Below, one piece after another: positions 6,920 to 8,579 of a DNA stretch of 8,579 nt. The DNA comes from Candidatus Sericytochromatia bacterium. GTDB lineage: Bacteria; Cyanobacteriota; Sericytochromatia; JACMPN01. Position 1 is the first letter of the stretch; each line of letters opens with the position of its first letter. The notes under the pieces were generated by a model. The model was not told the origin of the DNA and searched no databases. It saw only the letters and a program-made list of their open reading frames with translations. The stretch spans positions 1-8,579 of the forward strand of contig JACMPN010000228.1 of NCBI GenBank assembly GCA_014377495.1, read 5' to 3'. The position numbers and the translations under genes are program-made.

Positions 6920-7054
6920 TCAGCGAGGCGCTCCTGTTACCGGTGTGGCCGTCTCGGCCTCAAGGACAGCATACAGGTCGCAAAGCTGGGCCTCGAGGCT
7001 CAGGACCATGGCACGCAACTCTTCCGGCGTCAGACTTTCTAGCGACTTCATCAT
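6920..7054 (-). CDS. Small 44-residue protein upstream of pyp
   Basis: I do not recognise this protein. It begins MMKSLESLTPEELRAMVLSL and continues as a largely helical, Leu/Glu/Ala-rich stretch to about residue 34, ending in a Thr/Pro/Gly-rich tail (TPVTGAPR). The helix has a heptad-like spacing of hydrophobics (LRAMVLSLEAQLCDLYAVL) and one Cys at 25, so a small coiled-coil or partner-binding helix is plausible. A GGGAGG Shine-Dalgarno site sits 5-8 bases before the double ATG, among the best in the window, and codons are typical of the neighbouring genes. The stop lies 53 bases before the pyp start in the same orientation, making it the probable first gene of the operon. Its role is unknown; a PYP accessory or a translated leader are both possible. 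Confidence 0.6.
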   Translation of the reverse strand: MMKSLESLTPEELRAMVLSLEAQLCDLYAVLEAETATPVTGAPR

Positions 7055-7092
7055 GGTACCTCCCTAGTGGCCAGCGCCACCCTGCCATAAAA

Positions 7093-7128
7093 CGATCAAT
7101 TCGATCAAACCGTTCAATTCGTTCTTCT
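7093..7128 (-). repeat. Four tandem 9-bp repeats upstream of the pyp operon
   Basis: On the plus strand the units are CGATCAATT, CGATCAAAC, CGTTCAATT and CGTTCTTCT, a nine-base period with consensus CG(A/T)TCAATT. They sit in an AT-richer pocket between two small genes, directly downstream of a possible promoter -10 box. This layout suits cooperative binding of a regulator or a repressor block over the transcription start. It is seen directly; the function is inferred. Confidence 0.65.
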
Positions 7129-7157
7129 ATCTAAACCCATGTGGCCTTCCCGGTCAA
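7129..7157 (-). promoter_or_regulatory. Possible sigma-70 promoter for the pyp operon
   Basis: Minus-strand TTGACC (7157-7152), a 17-base spacer and TTAGAT (7134-7129) form a plausible -35/-10 pair. The -10 box is poor. Transcription would start within the tandem 9-bp repeats and carry the 44-residue gene and pyp. The -35 overlaps the stop codon of the 33-residue gene, so a promoter further upstream could instead serve everything. Confidence 0.3.
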
Positions 7158-7255
7158 GGCCATCCCCGGACTTGTCGGGCGTGAGCATGGAGCGAATTGG
7201 CCGCATCCAGCCCGACCCCCGAGAGGGTGCCGGTGACGGGAGCGACGTCTGTCAT
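7154..7255 (-). CDS. Small 33-residue protein, unknown function
   Basis: I do not recognise this peptide. It begins MTDVAPVTGTLSGVGLDAAN, is followed by a short His/Arg-containing stretch (HAHARQ) and ends in GWP and a TGA stop. It has no membrane segment or signal peptide. The main support is an AGGAGA Shine-Dalgarno site 6 bases before the ATG and codon use like the neighbours. The frame is open upstream to 7339, but only this ATG has a ribosome site. It lies 99 bases before the 44-residue gene in the same orientation. It could be a leader peptide, a real micro-protein or a chance ORF. Confidence 0.4.
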   Translation of the reverse strand: MTDVAPVTGTLSGVGLDAANSLHAHARQVRGWP

Positions 7256-7364
7256 GGTGGTCTCCTGGACGCGAGAGTCGGAACGGATGTCTCCACAGCC
7301 TACTTCGGCAGACGGACCGGGGGTGCCGCAATGGGGCATAATGGCGGCACGGCGTGACTACCGG

Positions 7365-7387
7365 AAATCAGTCAGCCCCCCTGATTT
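7365..7387. repeat. 7-bp inverted repeat before the 177-residue gene
   Basis: AAATCAG (7365-7371) and CTGATTT (7381-7387) are a perfect inverted repeat around a C-rich 9-base loop, ending 12 bases before the ATG at 7400. It could be an operator, or an mRNA hairpin that affects initiation, since no good Shine-Dalgarno site is visible there. Confidence 0.45.
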
Positions 7388-7399
7388 TGGACGACTGTC

Positions 7400-7933
7400 A
7401 TGCCGAACCCGCTGCCCATCCCATCCTCCGTCCGGGAGATTGCCGATTTCCTGGCCGGTATCCCGTATGCCCAGCGCGTCCGCTGTTGCCTGGCGGCGGC
7501 GGAACTCGCCCTGCCGGTCTGGGAGATGGGCCTGCATGATCAGGACCTCCGTTACCGCGATTCCGTCGTCGGGATGGGGCATGTCGCCGACCGGACGCTC
7601 CCGGGACAGGCGCTGGCGTATGTCCGATACTGCTATGAGGCGGGCCGCTTCGGGCGTGACGAGGGCATTTCCACAGCCTATGCCGAACCGATCGCAGCCC
7701 TGCAGGATGACGGCTGGTCACTGCCGGAGCCCCGGCTGCTGGCGTATTACGCCGCATTCAACGCCTATGAGATGTCCTGGAAACCCCTCCGGGCCGGGGC
7801 GAATCAGGGTGCGGTCGCCGTCGACCAGGCCATCTCGGCGCTCGCCCTGACGGGCGGCGACGCCACGCCAGAGGCCAAGGCGGCTCTGTTTGCACGCTGG
7901 TGGCGCCGGTGCGTGCCGGGGCAGACGACGTAA
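7400..7933 (+). CDS. Hypothetical protein, 177 residues
   Basis: I cannot assign a family with confidence. The protein appears soluble and mostly helical, with no signal peptide or membrane segment. It begins MPNPLPIPSSVREIADFLAG, and a segment RVRCCLAAAELALPVWEMG (about 26-44) is followed by further Ala/Tyr-rich helices (AYVRYCYEAGRFG, RLLAYYAAFNAYEMSW) and a basic end (RWWRRC). The RVRxxLAxAExxLPxWE pattern is faintly reminiscent of some polymorphic-toxin immunity proteins, but this is a weak impression and no toxin gene is nearby. Coding is supported by strong G/C bias at third positions over the whole length. The ATG at 7400 is the first in frame, although its Shine-Dalgarno site is weak (GGA at about -12). 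It is transcribed divergently from the PYP operon. Confidence 0.75.
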   Translation: MPNPLPIPSSVREIADFLAGIPYAQRVRCCLAAAELALPVWEMGLHDQDLRYRDSVVGMGHVADRTLPGQALAYVRYCYEAGRFGRDEGISTAYAEPIAALQDDGWSLPEPRLLAYYAAFNAYEMSWKPLRAGANQGAVAVDQAISALALTGGDATPEAKAALFARWWRRCVPGQTT

Positions 7934-8003
7934 ACACGACCTCCGGCAGGCGCAGGGCCGCGGTTCACGGACAAAGGGCAAGGGGCTGTCAGCCGAGCCG
8001 ACC

Positions 8004-8015
8004 CATGCCGGCATG
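8004..8015. repeat. 12-bp perfect palindrome
   Basis: CATGCCGGCATG is self-complementary and lies between the convergent 177-residue gene and the gene remnant. It has no loop or T-tract, so it is a poor terminator. A protein-binding site is possible. Confidence 0.35.
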
Positions 8016-8031
8016 TGACTTCAGGCCCCAC

Positions 8032-8340
8032 TTACAAGCTGCCGTAAGGGTTCCCGGCTTGGGCAGCATTGAACACAAGGCCCGCATCGCCGGGGGAGAG
8101 GCTGACCCGCTCGTAGTTGGCCTGCCGTGCCGCCGTGAAGTCGAGATCGCTGCCGGGACCACCCGTGTTGGGGTTGGCGAGGAACGGCGAGTAGCCGCCA
8201 CCGGCCCAGACGTTGAGCCAGGGCAGGAGTTGGGCGGTGGCGCCGAGCCGCAGTTCGGGACCGGGTGCGAAACTCGTGCTGCCCGAGGCGAAGAAGCGGT
8301 CGCCCAGCGATGGGGCCCAGGTCGAAGTGGTAGCCGGTGT
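8032..8340 (-). pseudogene. Degraded 3' remnant of a gene, with a frameshift at its upstream end
   Basis: This minus-strand frame is open from a TGA at 8343-8341 to a TAA at 8034-8032, about 103 residues with no good start codon. It has clear coding character: G/C-biased third positions and a natural-looking sequence (WAPSLGDRFFASGSTSFAPG, then WLNVWAGGGYSPFLANPNTG, ending NPYGSL). The next frame, from an ATG at 8344, reads MNTGYHFDLGP and would join this frame through a single frameshift around 8310-8320, giving YHFDLGP followed by SLGDRFF. Upstream of that the sequence is not recognisable. Gly/Asn/aromatic alternation hints at an extracellular or outer-membrane beta-structure, but I do not recognise the family. 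It could also be intact with a sequencing error. Confidence 0.45.
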
Positions 8341-8440
8341 TCATGCCACTATTTCCGGCGAGTCGTAACAGACACGGGCGTGCCACCTCATCGGGCATAG
8401 GGCACGGACATGGACGCAGGAACAGGGTAAAGTCGGGGTC

Positions 8441-8579
8441 ATGACTGACCATGCCAGCGTTCCCATCCCCTGCGATCCCCTGACGGTCGCTTACCTGCGC
8501 ATGGCCGGCGACGCCTGCGCGTTCATCGAGACGAACACGTCCCACGCCGTGCCGGATCTGCTCGCAGCCTTGCACAGCC
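8441..8579 (+). CDS. 5' end of a gene running off the window, hypothetical protein
   Basis: ATG at 8441 opens a frame of 46 codons that is still open at the window end. The protein starts MTDHASVPIPCDPLTVAYLR, followed by MAGDACAFIE and a helical LLAALHS. Third positions are strongly G/C, as in the other real genes. An AGGG lies about 15 bases upstream and GGGG about 3 bases upstream, so the Shine-Dalgarno site is not ideal. The arrangement x-x-YLxxAxxxCxFIE near the N-terminus is faintly like DUF5063 proteins; too little is present to decide. Confidence 0.55.
   Translation, partial: MTDHASVPIPCDPLTVAYLRMAGDACAFIETNTSHAVPDLLAALHS

Noticed and set aside
7189..7255. GTGTLSGVG-like stretch in the 33-residue ORF as a double-glycine bacteriocin leader
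   Set aside because: No Gly-Gly pair followed by a core peptide, and no export or immunity genes nearby.
7197..7850. 217-codon plus-strand frame overlapping the 177-residue gene
   Set aside because: Ser/Arg/Pro-rich composition typical of a wrong frame in GC-rich DNA; the frame starting at 7400 has the expected third-position bias.
8021..8575. 184-codon minus-strand open frame at the right end
   Set aside because: Most of it is out of frame with the coding-like remnant and runs antisense to the partial gene starting at 8441; composition is Arg-rich as expected of a shadow frame.

Overview
The window is GC-rich DNA, and its real genes have strongly G/C-biased third codon positions. The gene content (proteobacterial-type glucose-6-phosphate isomerase, photoactive yellow protein, CheA/CheW-type protein, lipoprotein with an ice-binding-like domain) suggests a Gram-negative bacterium, most likely a proteobacterium. 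I cannot name the genus. Both ends of the window cut through genes.

Left part, plus strand. The window opens inside pgi (glucose-6-phosphate isomerase), which ends at 1314. About 680 bases follow without a convincing gene. The left half of this gap looks like eroded GC-rich sequence. The right half is more AT-rich and holds a 15-bp near-identical direct repeat. At 1991-2926 lies a lipoprotein made of a lipobox signal peptide, a Pro/Thr-rich linker built from 18-bp DNA repeats, and a C-terminal DUF3494 (ice-binding-like) domain.

Centre, minus strand, read right to left. This is the main interest: a compact photoactive yellow protein (PYP) operon. The order is a 44-residue small gene (7054-6920), pyp (6866-6462), a 509-residue CheA/CheW-like protein (6446-4917), a short protein matching only the N-terminal part of a p-coumaroyl-CoA ligase (4936-4559) and tal, tyrosine ammonia-lyase (4562-3159). 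It closes with a hairpin plus T-rich terminator (3150-3121). A 33-residue small gene with a strong Shine-Dalgarno site (7255-7154) lies further upstream. Between the two small genes are a possible promoter and four tandem 9-bp repeats. Spacing is 15 bp after pyp, then a 20-bp overlap, then a 4-bp overlap, so translation is probably coupled.

A working model is that TAL makes p-coumarate from tyrosine, a ligase activates it to the CoA thioester, it is attached to Cys77 of PYP, and PYP acts as a blue-light sensor. The CheA/CheW-like protein encoded directly after it is the obvious candidate output partner, linking light to a chemosensory array. Two things do not fit a textbook operon. The ligase gene lacks all catalytic motifs, and the CheA-like protein lacks a phosphotransfer domain and recognisable ATP-binding boxes.

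Right part. A 177-residue protein of unknown function (7400-7933, plus) is divergent from the PYP operon. A degraded, frameshifted gene remnant (8340-8032, minus) converges on it. A new plus-strand gene starts at 8441 and runs off the window end.
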